A stretch of DNA of 41,816 nucleotides from Gamarada debralockiae (Eukaryota > Ascomycota > Leotiomycetes > Helotiales > Hyphodiscaceae): the NCBI GenBank assembly GCA_002803225.1, contig NXFV01000618.1:1-41816 (forward strand), in the 5' to 3' direction. Below the pieces are notes generated by a model. That model was given only the letters and a program-made list of their open reading frames with translations. It had not been told where the DNA came from and did no database searches. A program made the translations under genes and the position numbers. Shown here one piece after another: positions 11,050 through 22,542 of the stretch (its first letter is position 1; every line of letters starts with the position of its first letter).

Positions 11050-11840
11050 CAAACAATACTCTTATTAATACGAAGAATAGACAGGAAGAAGAGCAGAAGA
11101 GGCTACAGCTATCTGCGTACAAGATATCTGGCTGCGCATAGGCTATGTAAACAAACAAACAACCACGTGATTCGCCAGCGGCTCGCCAGCCCAGCGCTAT
11201 AACATTAACATTAGGATAGTTCTAGGTGTAATCTTAGTGCTATTATGTCTTATATAGCTTAGCAAAGTTATGTATATAAGTTTGAGCTTGTCCTAGAGCT
11301 CTTCTTCTCTCCTTAGCTTAGTTCTCTAGTCTTAGTGTAATACTATCAAGCTCTTCTTGAGGCTTCTGTATAGTGCTGTGACACTAAGGCACTCGGGATT
11401 TTCCCGAGGAGATTATGTGACTCTTACAATTGTAAGAACCTCGCTTAGATCACGTGAGGACCGGGGCCATCACACATACGACCCGTGACAGCAAGAAGGG
11501 TTCCTAGTGCTAAAAATCAACTGTACTTAACACAGGAGCATTGGGAGGACAGCATTTTGTGGGAGAGCCAGACTACTCAATTTGGCATAGGATTAGGCGA
11601 TTTAGATAGTGAAAACAATGTTTGGGTCCTAGCAACTCAATACTAGAATTTTTCTATACTCGTATATAATGTTTAAGGTTTAATGTTTAATGTTTAATTC
11701 TATCAGTCTAGGACTCTTAGTGTACAATGTATTATACACAAAATTATGTGTGTCACGTTGATGCAGCATAATCCTATGCTTACAAAGAGGGGGCGGGGGT
11801 GGCACGTATCCTCACCCCACACAACAATTGTCTTTTATTT
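11050..11840. repeat. Repeat-rich, AT-rich intergenic island
   Basis: No coding sequence is seen. 11090-11170 is the outer part of the inverted repeat shared with 10547-10640. Further LTR-like fragments follow, including CTCTTCTTCTCTCCTTAG near 11300 and TGTGACAC / CCGTGACA motifs near 11377 and 11476. Short direct repeats of GTTTAATGTTTAAT lie near 11670-11695. This is the 3' flank of the regulator gene. Confidence 0.55.
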
Positions 11841-11860
11841 TTATGACAACCGGTCCGACC

Positions 11861-14733
11861 TCATTGGACGGTGCCATTGATCGTTGGGTCGTGAGTGTGT
11901 GGGTCCTCGTTCGTCCGTAAACGGACGAGTAACTGAGAATAGCTGGTACTGATAGCCCAACATTTCAGTGAACGCATAAGCGAAATCGCCTCGTCGAGCA
12001 TTTTGCACCTGCCTTGGGCACACAGAATATTCCCTATGCCAGGTAGTTTGACTCCGCTCCATCCGACTTGAACCCAGTCCAAAGAGCCCATGCTCCGCAG
12101 GCTCTTGGTTCCCAGCACGACTGATGGTGCGGGTGGTGGTTGCTGGAAGGCGTCTCCTTGCATTTCGGCAAGCATAGAGTAGAGCCAGAGAACAAGTACT
12201 GCCCGAAGGAGCGAAACAGGTGTCGCAAAGTGCATGCAGCGGTGTGATCGTACCGCGTACACCACCCTCGCTGCCCAGAAAACCGCGAGCCTCGCCTGAC
12301 CAGCCGCGTCCTTCCACTGCTGTCCCAATTGTGCCCATGCTTGATCGTCCATCCGCCTATAGATTGATTTCAATGCCACGGCGGTGATATTTCGTGTGGG
12401 AGATTTCCGTATCGTAAAGGCAGTTGAGATCATCAATTGATGAGCAATTGACGCTTTGAGTTCAGAGATGTGCTGTTCTGACTCCCCGTCCTCTTCCATG
12501 GCTAGCAGCTCAGACAATGTCTGTTCAGCATTCATTCTATCGCTCTCGGGAAATGAAGGAGAGCCAGGATGTCCGCTGCGGCTGTTCATAACATCGAACA
12601 GCTGCTGGAGGAGGACTTGCTTTCCGAGCGTTCCGGTCTTCGACCAGGTTATTTTCCAGCTGTTATCGCGGATGACCTTTTCCAAGCCGTACTCTTTGCT
12701 CGAAGCTGATAAAACGAAGTCAGCCACCGCCTTACTAAGAGGCAAATGTGGGCGATGTAATTACTTACCTATACTGAGTGGGAAGCTTGCCCAGCTTTGC
12801 GCGGACGTAGCATTCCAGCGTTCTTCTGGCTGGGGCAAAGCCATTTGCAATTCTTCCACCTTGATCAAGCGGCTGAGGTCGAAATTGTTGTCAAATTGGG
12901 AGTCGAGAAGCTTAAGTATTGCGCGGTCAGTCATATCCCAAGGCGGTAGTAGCGGAAAATTGCATAGGCTGCAGGTGCAAACTCACAAAGACGCCGAAAC
13001 CTGCGCGCCGCCGTTCTTCATCGAGCGCCCACACTTGCCATTTCTGGGTGAGCGGAAGTTGCATCTGCCTGATCTTCTCATAGGATAACCAGTTGATGAA
13101 AAGTCCCCTCCTCCGTGCCAACGCTGGCGGCAGAGCTTGGAGAATCTCAGCCAGCTCAAGAGTCCTTCCTTCGCAGGAGTACATAAGGCCAATGTGGTTC
13201 AAGATGGACACTTGTAATATGAACAGCTCGCGTCCATATTCATTCCGTTGTTCACACTGAAATGAGTCGTTAGTGCACGTCAGGATCGATAGAAACATGC
13301 CCATTGCGACTCACCATGCTTGCCTCTTGTCGACGAATCAGTTCGTGCATTGCTCTGGCGCAAAGATGCGAGTCCTTAAGGTTGGAGAAGTGTGCTCCGA
13401 TTGCTGCCACTGCGAACACCAGCAACCAGTGAGTTTTCGAGCCCGAAAAGGACGGCTTGTGCAGAATTGGAAACATCGGGTGGAAGTTTTCGAAGTAGAG
13501 TTGAATCCAGGAATTGAGAACCGGTGCGGGAGGAATTCTCATTTCGAGGAATGCCGGATAAGGGCCGTTTTGTGCCAACTGAGCCGTATATTCCGCTATT
13601 TTGCTCACAACGTCCACGGTGACTTCGTCAACATGTGCCAAGTCCTCCTGGTCAATCTCATGCATGGCGAGCTGTTCCATATCCGGAAAAACCAGTTGCG
13701 CGTCGAGTTCAATGGAGACCGGGTTGTATTCTCGAGGACCTATGCTATCCTCATCTATGGCTGGAGAATGAGCGCGGCTATAGATCTGAGCTATAGGAGA
13801 ACGCTCTATAGGGGCCGCGAAGAGAGGTGGGAGTGATTTCGGTTCGATGGAGGCGAACCAGACATTGCTGTATGCTTCGAAAGCGGGATCTGTATACATC
13901 ATGGGTGTTAGGCGACTTGTATCCGTCTCGGAATTGAGCCAGTTATCAATATCAAGAGTATCGCCAAAGGAAAATGAAGGCGTTGGTATTGTCACATTCC
14001 AACCATTTAAATCAGTAGAGATGGTAGCATTGCCCGAGGAAGCTTCCTGAGGACTACTGATAGCCTCACTAGGCTGCTGGTTTGTTGGAGGTGGAAGAGT
14101 GATTTCTGCAAGTGATGTTTGGTTCTGGGACGTCGAGAAGTCAAGAGTGGTCAGGTCGATGCTGTGAGGGATTGCAATGCCATTGATTGGTTGGTCTTCA
14201 GTGCTTGGAAGAGCGGGGCCCAGGATGATCTTATCTTCCATCTCTGCAACCTTATTGCCGCTCTTGGCGCGTTTTCGCAACGACGGCCTCTGGACGACAT
14301 TGCTATCCCCGCTGCTATGTATGGGCTGTTTCCGTTTGGTAGGATGTTCGTAGTAACATTCATGGCTGAGTCGGCTGCATCGGTGGCATGGGTGCTCACC
14401 GTCACAGCGAACTTTGGTTATACTGCATGGCTTACAAGCTTGTGTGACTCGATGGCGCTCATTCTGACCTTTGGTAGAGTCTTGACCAGCTTTGCCCATG
14501 TGGACGGTGGTATGGTGCCGTGAAAGTGAGTCTCTAGAGGAAAAATCCGGCTCCGTCAGCGAGCTGATAGCCTCAAAATGTAGCCGGTAACAGACTTACA
14601 CTCTACCAAAACCTTGCTTGCATTCGGAGCACGCGAAGGGCTTTTCCTTAGTATGCGTGCGAAGGTGTCGTTGGTAGTGTTCTCGGCGCTGGAAGGAAGT
14701 GTTGCATGTCTCGCAGAACAGGGCCCCGTCCAT
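11861..14733 (-). CDS. C2H2 + Zn2Cys6 transcription factor with fungal-specific TF domain
   Basis: Five exons (14733-14600, 14533-13315, 13256-12987, 12910-12769, 12705-11861) give 869 aa in frame. Residues 7-29 form one C2H2 finger ([20 protein letters not shown]). A second, [22 protein letters not shown], starts near residue 36 and is split by the 66-bp intron 1. A Zn2Cys6 cluster [20 protein letters not shown] follows about 20 residues later. Then come a basic stretch, a low-complexity acidic/Ser-rich linker, and a Fungal_trans-type helical region from about 370 ([37 protein letters not shown]). The helix residues R-H-R and R-S-R at -1, 3 and 6 resemble CreA/Mig1 (R-H-R, R-E-R). It is probably the nuclear, pathway-specific regulator of the cluster. 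Intron 4 (12768-12706) needs the distal acceptor TTTTATCAG, because the nearer AG would leave only 34 bp. Confidence 0.9.
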
Positions 14734-15684
14734 GTTGTGAGATCTCGTGTAGTATCCGATGCAATGCTCAAATTAATTCAAAGGCTGTCAAGCACATAGA
14801 CTGATAGCTAGAAGTGAAGTGTGACCAAGATAATGTCGGTGATTTTGGGAATTGCAGCGATGTTCAGGGCGGAAAAAAGGAAGGATATTCTGAGTGGTTT
14901 CGACTCGAGACACATCTATGAGCAGCTGATGCGGGGGAGGAGATTGGCGGGGGAGGGCGTCTGGGGCGTGCAGAAAAATTGTTTAGACGGCGCGGATTGA
15001 GCGAGTCGTTACTCGTGAGCCATTGACGCCCCTGCAGCCCCAATGTGCTAAGGAGGGCCTGTCATGGATGCCAGTCAATCACTCTGGGGTCGTATGGCGC
15101 CTCAATTCCGCGCTCGTCTATGTGCTTCCCCTGATTGGCCAATCAGCTGACTGGCCCGGAAGGTTCCGCGCTCTTCGAGACACCAGACGGACTTTGGGGC
15201 AGGAATCCTTCCGCAAGTCCGTTCTGGGACCCATGCCATGATCTATTCTCGCGCATTGGCAGGCGACTGCATCCGATTAATTAGTAGCTCACCTCGCCCG
15301 CTGTCAAGACTCCCTGTCCCGTTGCTTTTACTGCTGTACTGCTCATCGATGGCCTCAAGACAAATGGAATGATTTCGCGATTGCATGAATGAATCTGTGT
15401 TCGCAACCGTCGTGCTACGCGCTCACAGATGCTTTGTCAGGCACAATGACGATGTGCGCACTGGGGGTTCTTGGTGGACCAGCAAAGTCCACATTGACAC
15501 TGAGATTAAGATTAAGGGGTGACGAGCTGCGGAGCCGGTCCGGGGTAACCTGGTCCTGCTCCAGTGCAGCACTCAATGAGTGGAGTCCTGACGAAAACCC
15601 GCCGCAAACCCCGCGAACCTCACGACATTCTGGTTCTCTGCGCAATTATCGTCCTCCATGATTAAGTGGTCTTGGCGTTAAGAG
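14734..15684. other. Intergenic: regulator promoter and decayed P450 promoter
   Basis: No gene is supported. The region is GC-richer than the flanks and lies between divergent units: the regulator (minus) and the remnant P450 (plus). It contains one perfect GYGGAGCCG at 15529. A near copy (CGGCTCCGT, 14548-14556) sits just downstream, inside the regulator's first intron. Confidence 0.5.
15529..15537 (+). promoter_or_regulatory. Putative composite site GCGGAGCCG (decayed P450 promoter)
   Basis: A perfect copy about 150 bp before the first recognisable P450 codon. The promoter site appears to have outlived the gene's reading frame. Confidence 0.45.
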
Positions 15685-17037
15685 GGCGTCGGGCCAAATG
15701 AGGTCTCGATCTCAGATTGGAGATTGTACCGAGACATCTACACGAACAAGATCGTCGCCAAGGAACCGAGATTCTATGAACCATTTGAAATCGTGGATCA
15801 AGGTAATGTCTTCGCCGCAATGTGGGATCCCCGCAGCTGCTGTGAGATACATCCCGAATTCTATGCTGAGACAGTATCCTGACCAATCAGTCCATGCTGC
15901 TCGCAGAAAGATTTATTCAATCCCTTTCTCCTACCAGGAAATCGTTGCTAACGAGAGTATGTTCGTGGACAGAGTCGAAGCCTTCATCGACCGAACCCTC
16001 GAGACAGTCTCGCACTGAAACTGCCGATGTGTTCCAACTCGCCGGTCTCTTGAGCCTGGAGTGCATATGCAGATTTTCATTCAATCGCGAATTCGCCAAG
16101 GGCGACAAAAGCTCCCATGAGCTTCTCGAGGCACTCGAAGGAAGCGTGCTGGCCATGGGCATCCTCAACCCCATGTTCCATTCTCGCAAACTGCCAGGTA
16201 CAGGACCAAGCTTCCTGGAGCGGTAGGACATTCATACCAGTGCTTCTTGAGATGGAAAAATATAACACGGGATATGCTAGAGACCTGCAAGCCCAGCAGA
16301 TTGACGCGGCCGAAAAGTCTCGACGGTTCATTGCTGCTCCACTGCTCCACTGCTTAGCGATGTCAACAAGCACCTCGGCCGCACTTATACATTCGACGAG
16401 GCCACAGAAGAAGCCATGGGCCTTGCCGTTGCGGGGAGCGGTGTCACGGAACATACTATCGTCTATTTCCTCTACGCACTAGCTCGGCCAGAGGGTCGAC
16501 GAGTCCAAGAATGGCTGCGGCAGGAACTCACCGAGTCGGGCGCCACTTCGTTTGCTGAAGTCTCAACCCTTCTGTACTTAACCACAGTTTTGAAGGAAGT
16601 CTACAGGGTCTTCCCTGTGATCATGTCGACGCTGCCTCGAGTTCTCAACAGCCCTGAAGGATCAGAGTATTACTCTACCGCCTGGTACCGTGGTCGGCAT
16701 GCAGAATTATGTGCATCATCGCGATCCAGAGGTGTTCCCTCAGCCAGACGACTTCGTCTCTGAGCGCTGGCTGGATAAAGGGGAGTCTAGGCTCACCTCG
16801 TATCTAAAGAACGTGAATGTGGCTCTAACTCCTTTTAGCGTCGGGTCACGGAACTGCTTGGGACTGACCTTAGCAAAGGTGGAGTTGTACCTTGCTCTCA
16901 GCTAAATTGTCAGAAGACTGGATTTTCGACCGGATGAGAGTATGACTGAGGATGATATGACAATGATGGACTTCTGGGCGGTGTTCCCCAAGGGCGCGAA
17001 GCTCGTTCTGGTCGTGAAGCCCGTTGAGGCCAAGTAG
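15685..17037 (+). pseudogene. Cytochrome P450 pseudogene
   Basis: P450 sequence is readable end to end but only by changing frame. PNEVSISDWRLYRDIYTNK opens it, with the N-terminal anchor and proline hinge missing. RRKIYSIPFSYQEIV, then FQLAGLLSLECICRFSF, the helix-I region AMGLAVAGSGVTEHT, ExxR (KEVYR) and the haem loop FSVGSRNCLG follow, then a C-terminal tail to TAG 17035-17037. Breaks: a frame change at about 16011; an 8-bp tandem duplication (CTCCACTG at 16337-16344 and 16345-16352) that shifts frame; one extra T near 16674; and a TAA at 16903-16905 after the haem helix. The TAG at 16224 is not a break, because it falls inside a plausible intron (16198-16243). The first 200 bp is also unclear in frame. 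It had the fold of a microsomal monooxygenase and is not expected to be functional. Confidence 0.88.
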
Positions 17038-17410
17038 GCCTTGCGGGCACGGCGCACGCCTTTGCCAACAGACACTTGGGAGCGACGGCCAGGGACGTAG
17101 CTGTATGGCTAGTCCAGGGTTGAGAAATATATTGCCACTCGAAACCCAGTCGGCTGTCATCTTTATGGTCGAGAAACATGCCTTCTGTATCCGGGCTGGA
17201 CACTACCCGCTGGAAGTACGACGAGGAAGGGACTCCCTCTCAGAATTTCACTCCACGGGCTCTAAAAAGTCCTATTTCGAGGTTTCTCCTTGCGACAATT
17301 CCATATTTGCGCAGCCTGAACTCGACGACCTGCTTAGAAGTAGATGGAGAAAATGCCATTGCTGTTGTAATCTTTGCGAGTAAGGATTTGCTTACAGCAC
17401 GAAGTGAAGC

Positions 17411-19066
17411 CTACTCTTCATTCAGATGCCAATGATAGATCGCCTTGAGATTCGTCCAACCCTCCAGTGACTCTTCACCCATATCTCTGCCAAAGCCACT
17501 TTCTTTGATGCCTCCGAACGGCATGTTCACACACGGCGTGCCCCAGCAGTTGACTGTAACCTGACCGCTCTCTAGTGCGCTTGTAAGTCTTCTTGCACGA
17601 TCAACATTGTTAGTGAAGATGGCAGACGCCAATCCATAGTTGGTTGCATTTGCTTTCTCAATGACTTCCTTCTCCGTCTTGAAGCGATGGATGGTAGCGA
17701 CAGGGCCGAAAATCTCTTCCTTCACAATTGTCATATCTTCTTGCACGTCGACAAAAACAGTGTTCTCGACGAATCCAGCCGCGTGCTCGGAATTCTTATC
17801 GCCATTGACTTGCGGTTCGGTGCCTCCGGTAAGTAGTCGAGCTCCTTCTGACTTACCCTTCTCAATGTAAGACAGGATGCGTGACTGCTGCGGCTTGCTG
17901 ATGATGGGGCCTTTGTTCACGCCTGGCTCGAGCGGGTTTCCCGCCTTGACTGGGTGAGCGCGTGCATGAGCCTGGAATTCCTCAATGAACTCCTCGTAGA
18001 TTTCGTCTTGAACGTAGATGCGCGAACCGAGAACGCAGACCTGGCCGTTATTGGCAGTTGAACCGAGAGATGTCCAGAAGACAGCGTTCGCAAGATTTGC
18101 ATCCTTGAAGACGATGGATGGCCCTTTGCCTCCCAGTTCGAGAGTAACCTTCTTGAGGTTGGAGCTAGCAGTAGCGTGAAGAATACTTCGGCCTGTGGCT
18201 GTGCTGCCAGTGAAGGAGACTTTGCCTATCTGCATGTGCTCGGCGATAGCTTTTCCAGCTTTTGCGCCAAGACCATTGAGGATATTTATGACGCCAGGCG
18301 GGAACCCAGCTTCAACGACAAGCTCGGCCAACTTTTGGCCCACCAACGGAGCGAGCTCGGGCGTCTTGATGATGACGACATTGCTAGTGGCGAGAGCAGG
18401 ACCTAGCTTCCAGCATGTAATCATTCTACGTGATGGTGAGTTAGAAGGAGAAAATAGCGTGCAGAACAGCGGAGTGCCATAGCAGCGATGATATAGGCAA
18501 CTTACAATGGAGCATTCCATGGTACGATAATTCCACAAACACCTATAGGCTCTCGACGCACGTAACCCGTGCCATTGGGAGTGTCCGCAATTCTCCCCGA
18601 GATCTTGTCTGCCCAGCCAGCAAAGTGACGGAGGACATTGATGGCGATTTGAATGTCGAGAGCCTTAGCAACATCGTAGACAAAACCACCATCCAGGGCG
18701 TGAAGTGCAGCAAAGTCCTCGATGTCTCGATCGATAAGATCAGCCAGCTTGTTCAATAAAGCCCCTTTAGCGGCGCCTGCCGTGGTTTTCCATTCTTCAT
18801 AGAAGGCTTTCTGAGCAGCATTGACAGCCTGGTTGACATCAGCAGCCTCGGCAGCGCTGAGCGTCCCCAGAAGTTCGCCTGAATATGGGTTGTGAACATC
18901 CAGAGCAGAGCCACTCTTACTTGGGACAAATTCATTGTTGATGAACAGTCCAGTGTGTACTATAAAGCTTGTGGTCAATTCTGCTCTTTTGCTATGTTCA
19001 AGACACTCAGTTCCGCTTACTTTTGATGCTACGGCTATCACGTCCGGCCAATGTTAGGGATGACAT
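17411..19066 (-). CDS. Aldehyde dehydrogenase, NAD(P)+-dependent
   Basis: Exons 19066-19021, 18959-18506 and 18425-17411 give 504 aa, the standard ALDH length. It oxidises an aldehyde to the acid. Seen: GLFINNEFVPSKSG near the start; the oxyanion Asn in PWNAPL (about 164); the cofactor Lys in VVIIKTPE (about 187); the GSTATGR nucleotide turn; general-base Glu in LELGGK (about 263); nucleophile Cys in GQVC (about 297); and the C-terminal EEIFGPV and PFGGIKESGFGRDMGEE. ATG 19066 joins through a 61-bp intron to the conserved start of the domain. It is divergent from the P450 at 19736, sharing a 669-bp promoter region that carries one perfect and one near-perfect copy of the cluster motif. It may act on an aldehyde made by the P450 or by the oxidases. 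Confidence 0.93.
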
Positions 19067-19282
19067 TGCTGCGGTAGAACTCTCACCCCTGGTGCTATGT
19101 AAAGTGGTAGGATAGTATGAAAAACTTTGGTCACATCGTATCGAGGTCGTGAGGCTCGAAGTGTTCGGACCAATGGAGCAATCACGATGTCGACGTAAGG
19201 TCGGGTTCAGATAGTTGCTGTACAAATTTCTATGAAGCGAAAATCGCCTATTCCGTGGTAGCATTGATGCTTTCGGCCCCAC

Positions 19283-19291
19283 GTGGAGTCG
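19283..19291 (+). promoter_or_regulatory. Near-match GTGGAGTCG (ALDH promoter)
   Basis: One mismatch from GYGGAGCCG, about 217 bp upstream of the ALDH ATG. Confidence 0.3.
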
Positions 19292-19482
19292 GCAACGTAT
19301 TGGGGGCTGCGGAGTTTAAGGCGTATGTCTTAGCCTAGGCATTGCTTATGCTGTTGGCGAGCCGATGCGTAACAATAAACAGCTGTAGGAGAATTGTTGC
19401 ACGCAAATGTACTAAATATAAATTATATGTAAGGATAAAGCCTAGGGGGATGCACTAGCCACACAGCCCTTGTTCTAAGCAT

Positions 19483-19491
19483 CGGCTCCAC
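19483..19491 (-). promoter_or_regulatory. Putative composite site GTGGAGCCG (ALDH/P450 divergent promoter)
   Basis: A perfect copy (CGGCTCCAC on +), 245 bp before the P450 ATG and 417 bp before the ALDH ATG. It is followed by G, as in the copies at 22534 and 34704. Confidence 0.55.
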
Positions 19492-19735
19492 GCTCCGCAT
19501 TTCTCATCTCATGGAATTGCTACCGCTAATAATCAGCACCTAGGCAAAGGCAGTTTTTATCTGCTAATGAGCATTACTGTCAGTGTCTTATCACATTTCG
19601 CACCTCAACTCCGCCACCATCGGCCCTGCGTGGTCCAGGTAAGCTTCGATCTGGTGGCTGATAACAAATATCAAAGCGAGCGATTCTGCTGGTGAAAATT
19701 CTAGACGAACCGGTATTGAAAATCTGGACGCCAAT

Positions 19736-21423
19736 ATGGCCCTCACTGAGCATCTCAACATCGCATCACTACCACTCTGGTTCACTGCAGCTACTTTGCT
19801 CGCCGCGACTTACTTACTGAAGACGGCTTGTACACCAGGACTACGTCCACTTCCAGGACCATTTTTAGCCAAATTCACAGACCTGTGGCGCCTACTGAAA
19901 GTTTGGCGCGGCGACTACCAGAAAACGACAATCGAGCTGCATAAAAAGTATGGTGAGGTTGTCAGAGTTGGTCCCAATGCGGTCAGCATCGCGGACCCTG
20001 CAGCCATTGAGTCGATATATGGCCTGAAAGCTAATTTTCGAAAGGCGGGATTTTCCGGCACGATATAATAGATATATGCTGACAGCCAACAGAGTGAATT
20101 CTACAACGCTTTCATGCAAATGAATAAAGGCAAACCAGTGGAATCGTTCTTCACTACTCAAAACATACAATGGCATTCGACCATCAAACGTCCAGTGAGC
20201 TCTGCGTACTCGATGACAGCCATCACCGATTATGAACCGCACGTCGACACTATCATCAGCCGCCTCGTCGAACGGCTGACGACCATATACTGTTCCACTC
20301 CTGATCAGAAGCAAATGTGTGATATTGGTGAATGGATTCACTTCTGTAAGTTATCTTGAAACTTGTAAACTATGGCACTAACTCATTGTAAAGTCTCATT
20401 CGATGTTATTGCAGAAATGACCTGGTCCGGAGCACTTGGATTCCTAGAGAAAGGAGAAGACGTTGACGGTATGATACGGGCAATGGAGGATGACATGGAC
20501 TACTTTGGGACGGTAAGTCTAAACCCGTCTGCCACTACTAATCAGCCCAAGACTAATGTTCATCCTAGGTCAGCCAGATGCCCTGGATAGACAATCTCAT
20601 GAGAAAAAATCCTATTGCTAGATACGTCACGAAGAAAAGCAGCAACTCGGCCCGGTTTGGCGCCGACAGAGTCAAGGAGCGAAGGGCAAAGAGTGTGCTA
20701 TCGCTGAATGAACAGACGGACTTCCTGTCCAAATTCCTCAAAGCGGCAAAAGCGAACCCTGACATCATCGACGACCAAGCCATTGTATCATACATGGTGA
20801 CCAACCTCGTGGCAGGAAGCGATACGACAGCCATTTCCATCCGAGCTGTACTCTACTATCTCTTAAAGAACCCAGCCGCATACGAAAGGCTGCAGGAAGA
20901 AATACACCAAGCTCATCTTCCTGACGGTTCCGTGAGCTGGTCGAACTCTCAGAAATTACCTTACCTAAGTGCTTGCGTCAAGGAAGCTTTCCGAATGCAT
21001 CCAGCCGTGGGCCTTCAGCTGGAACGCCTAACCCCGTCTGAGTACGAGCTGCCAAACGGACAGAAAATACCTGCAGGAACGACTGTGGGTATTAGTGCGT
21101 GGCCGATCCACCGCAATCCAAAAGTTTTTGGGGAGCAGGTCGACCAATACATACCTGAGCGATGGCTACAACAACCGGCCGAAGATGCTTATGCCTTTGA
21201 AGAAAGAGTCAAACGGATGAAGCGTGCTGACATGACCTTCGGTCACGGATCGAGGACTTGTCTGGGCAAGAATATCGGCATGATGGAGACATTCAAAACT
21301 ATTCCGACACTACTGAAGACTTTTGATATTTCGTTGGTGGACCCCAAGAAAGAATGGAATCTTCAGAACTCCTGGTTTGTGCGGCAGTCTGGCTTGGAGG
21401 TGTACTTGAAGAAGAAATCATGA
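19736..21423 (+). CDS. Cytochrome P450 monooxygenase (pisatin demethylase-like type)
   Basis: Exons 19736-20044, 20093-20345, 20394-20512 and 20569-21423 give 511 aa. An N-terminal membrane anchor (LPLWFTAATLLAATYLL) is followed by the hinge PLPGPF, then KKYGEVVRVGPNAVSIADP. Helix I AGSDTT (about 309), ExxR as EAFR (about 366) and the haem loop FGHGSRTCLG (Cys about 458) are all intact. It is an ER-bound monooxygenase working with cytochrome P450 reductase; the overall pattern resembles the CYP57/pisatin demethylase-like group. The first intron is odd: the only junction giving the conserved reading (FRK|SEFYNAF) uses a GC donor (GCGGGA at 20045) with a CTGAC branch and a CAG acceptor at 20092. 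It is divergent from ALDH and converges on the cupin gene. Substrate unknown. Confidence 0.92.
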
Positions 21424-21785
21424 ATGATGTTTGTAGCAAGCCAGTGTATAGACGAAAGGCGTCTGTATGTACTTACTAAGATCGACCTGACACTGAAATG
21501 GATGCCTCCTGCCCTTGAATGATAGCCGACTAAGCCTATACTTTACAATGATTTTGAGGTTGGTTGTCCGCGGCATAGAGGGTGAAAAAGCAAACGTTCT
21601 CATTGCGGAGCAAATTGCGTTTTGTTTGAACAGGTCACCTTCAGTTCTATTATCATGAAAGACCTCCAATGAAGTGCTTGAATGAAAACTATCAACAGGC
21701 TGGATGCAGGACTGGATCTTCGTAGCCAGAATACACAATGTTTTATGGCCTCTTAGGGTGAGCAAAATTACACTCAATCAATCTG

Positions 21786-22359
21786 TCATAGATCTTTTCT
21801 GAAAGTCGGCTTGTAATCTGGAGGGTATCCTTCATCATCCAATCTCTTGCCATTTTGTTCCGGAGCTACAGAGGGCATGAGCACAAATATTACTCTTGTT
21901 GGCTTATCAGTATTGTTATTCCACTGATGGATGGTCTGCGTTGTTTCAGTCAGCACTAAATATCTGAGGCAGACCGGGTTAGGTTCGTCTCACAGCTTGT
22001 TGAACGACAATGTCCCCGGCGCGGACGGCAGTCCGACTGCCATCTTCCAGCAGCAACTCCATCTCTCCATCGAGGATAATACCATAGTCCAAGCTCAAGG
22101 TCCGATGGCTATGTCCCTGAGCGTTCGGTGGAAAGTCGACAACACGAATGAGGGACCCGGATGAGTAGATCTGGACCTTGCCATTTGCTGCATCTTCGGT
22201 ACGGAGCTCAGCTGGGTACTCCTCGTGTTGCCAGACGGTTGCCGCCTCAGATGCAAATCCCGGAATAAGTTTCAGCTGGTCGTCAATCATGACCACGGAT
22301 TTGAGGTCATTATGGCCAGTGACTACTCGTCTGACCGGAGTTCCTGTGTTGAGGCCCAT
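21786..22359 (-). CDS. Cupin-domain protein
   Basis: Exons 22359-21994 and 21935-21786 (58-bp intron) give 171 aa. A single small cupin barrel is readable: RVVDFPPNAQGHSHRTLSLDYGIILDGEMEL carries the first cupin motif, with His and Glu-type metal ligands, and AGDIVVQQATIHQWNNNT the second, with its His. The second motif is completed only after splicing, because the unspliced frame stops early. Fungal cluster cupins of this size act as isomerases, dehydratases or decarboxylases on small oxygenated intermediates, often with a bound metal; which applies here cannot be told. It shares a 476-bp divergent promoter with the SDR. Confidence 0.88.
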
Positions 22360-22533
22360 CTTGGTTGGTATGCTTAACTTATGTGAAGAATAATGATGGT
22401 GTCGGTTGTCTGATTTCTGACGCTGATCTTCCCATTCAGTATATGCAAATGCACACAATTTTATTCTTTGCGTGGAGATAACGTGCCCGACGGCCGTCGG
22501 ATGATGACTGGCTCATTTATTGTTTAGGTGCTG

Positions 22534-22542
22534 CGGCTCCAC
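22534..22542 (-). promoter_or_regulatory. Putative composite site GTGGAGCCG (cupin/SDR divergent promoter)
   Basis: A perfect copy, 175 bp from the cupin ATG and 294 bp from the SDR ATG, placed to serve both. Confidence 0.55.

Noticed and set aside
16198..16243. TAG inside the decayed P450 taken first as a nonsense mutation
   Set aside because: It lies in a plausible 46-bp intron (GTACAG...ACCAG) whose removal keeps a good P450 reading, so it is not counted as a lesion.
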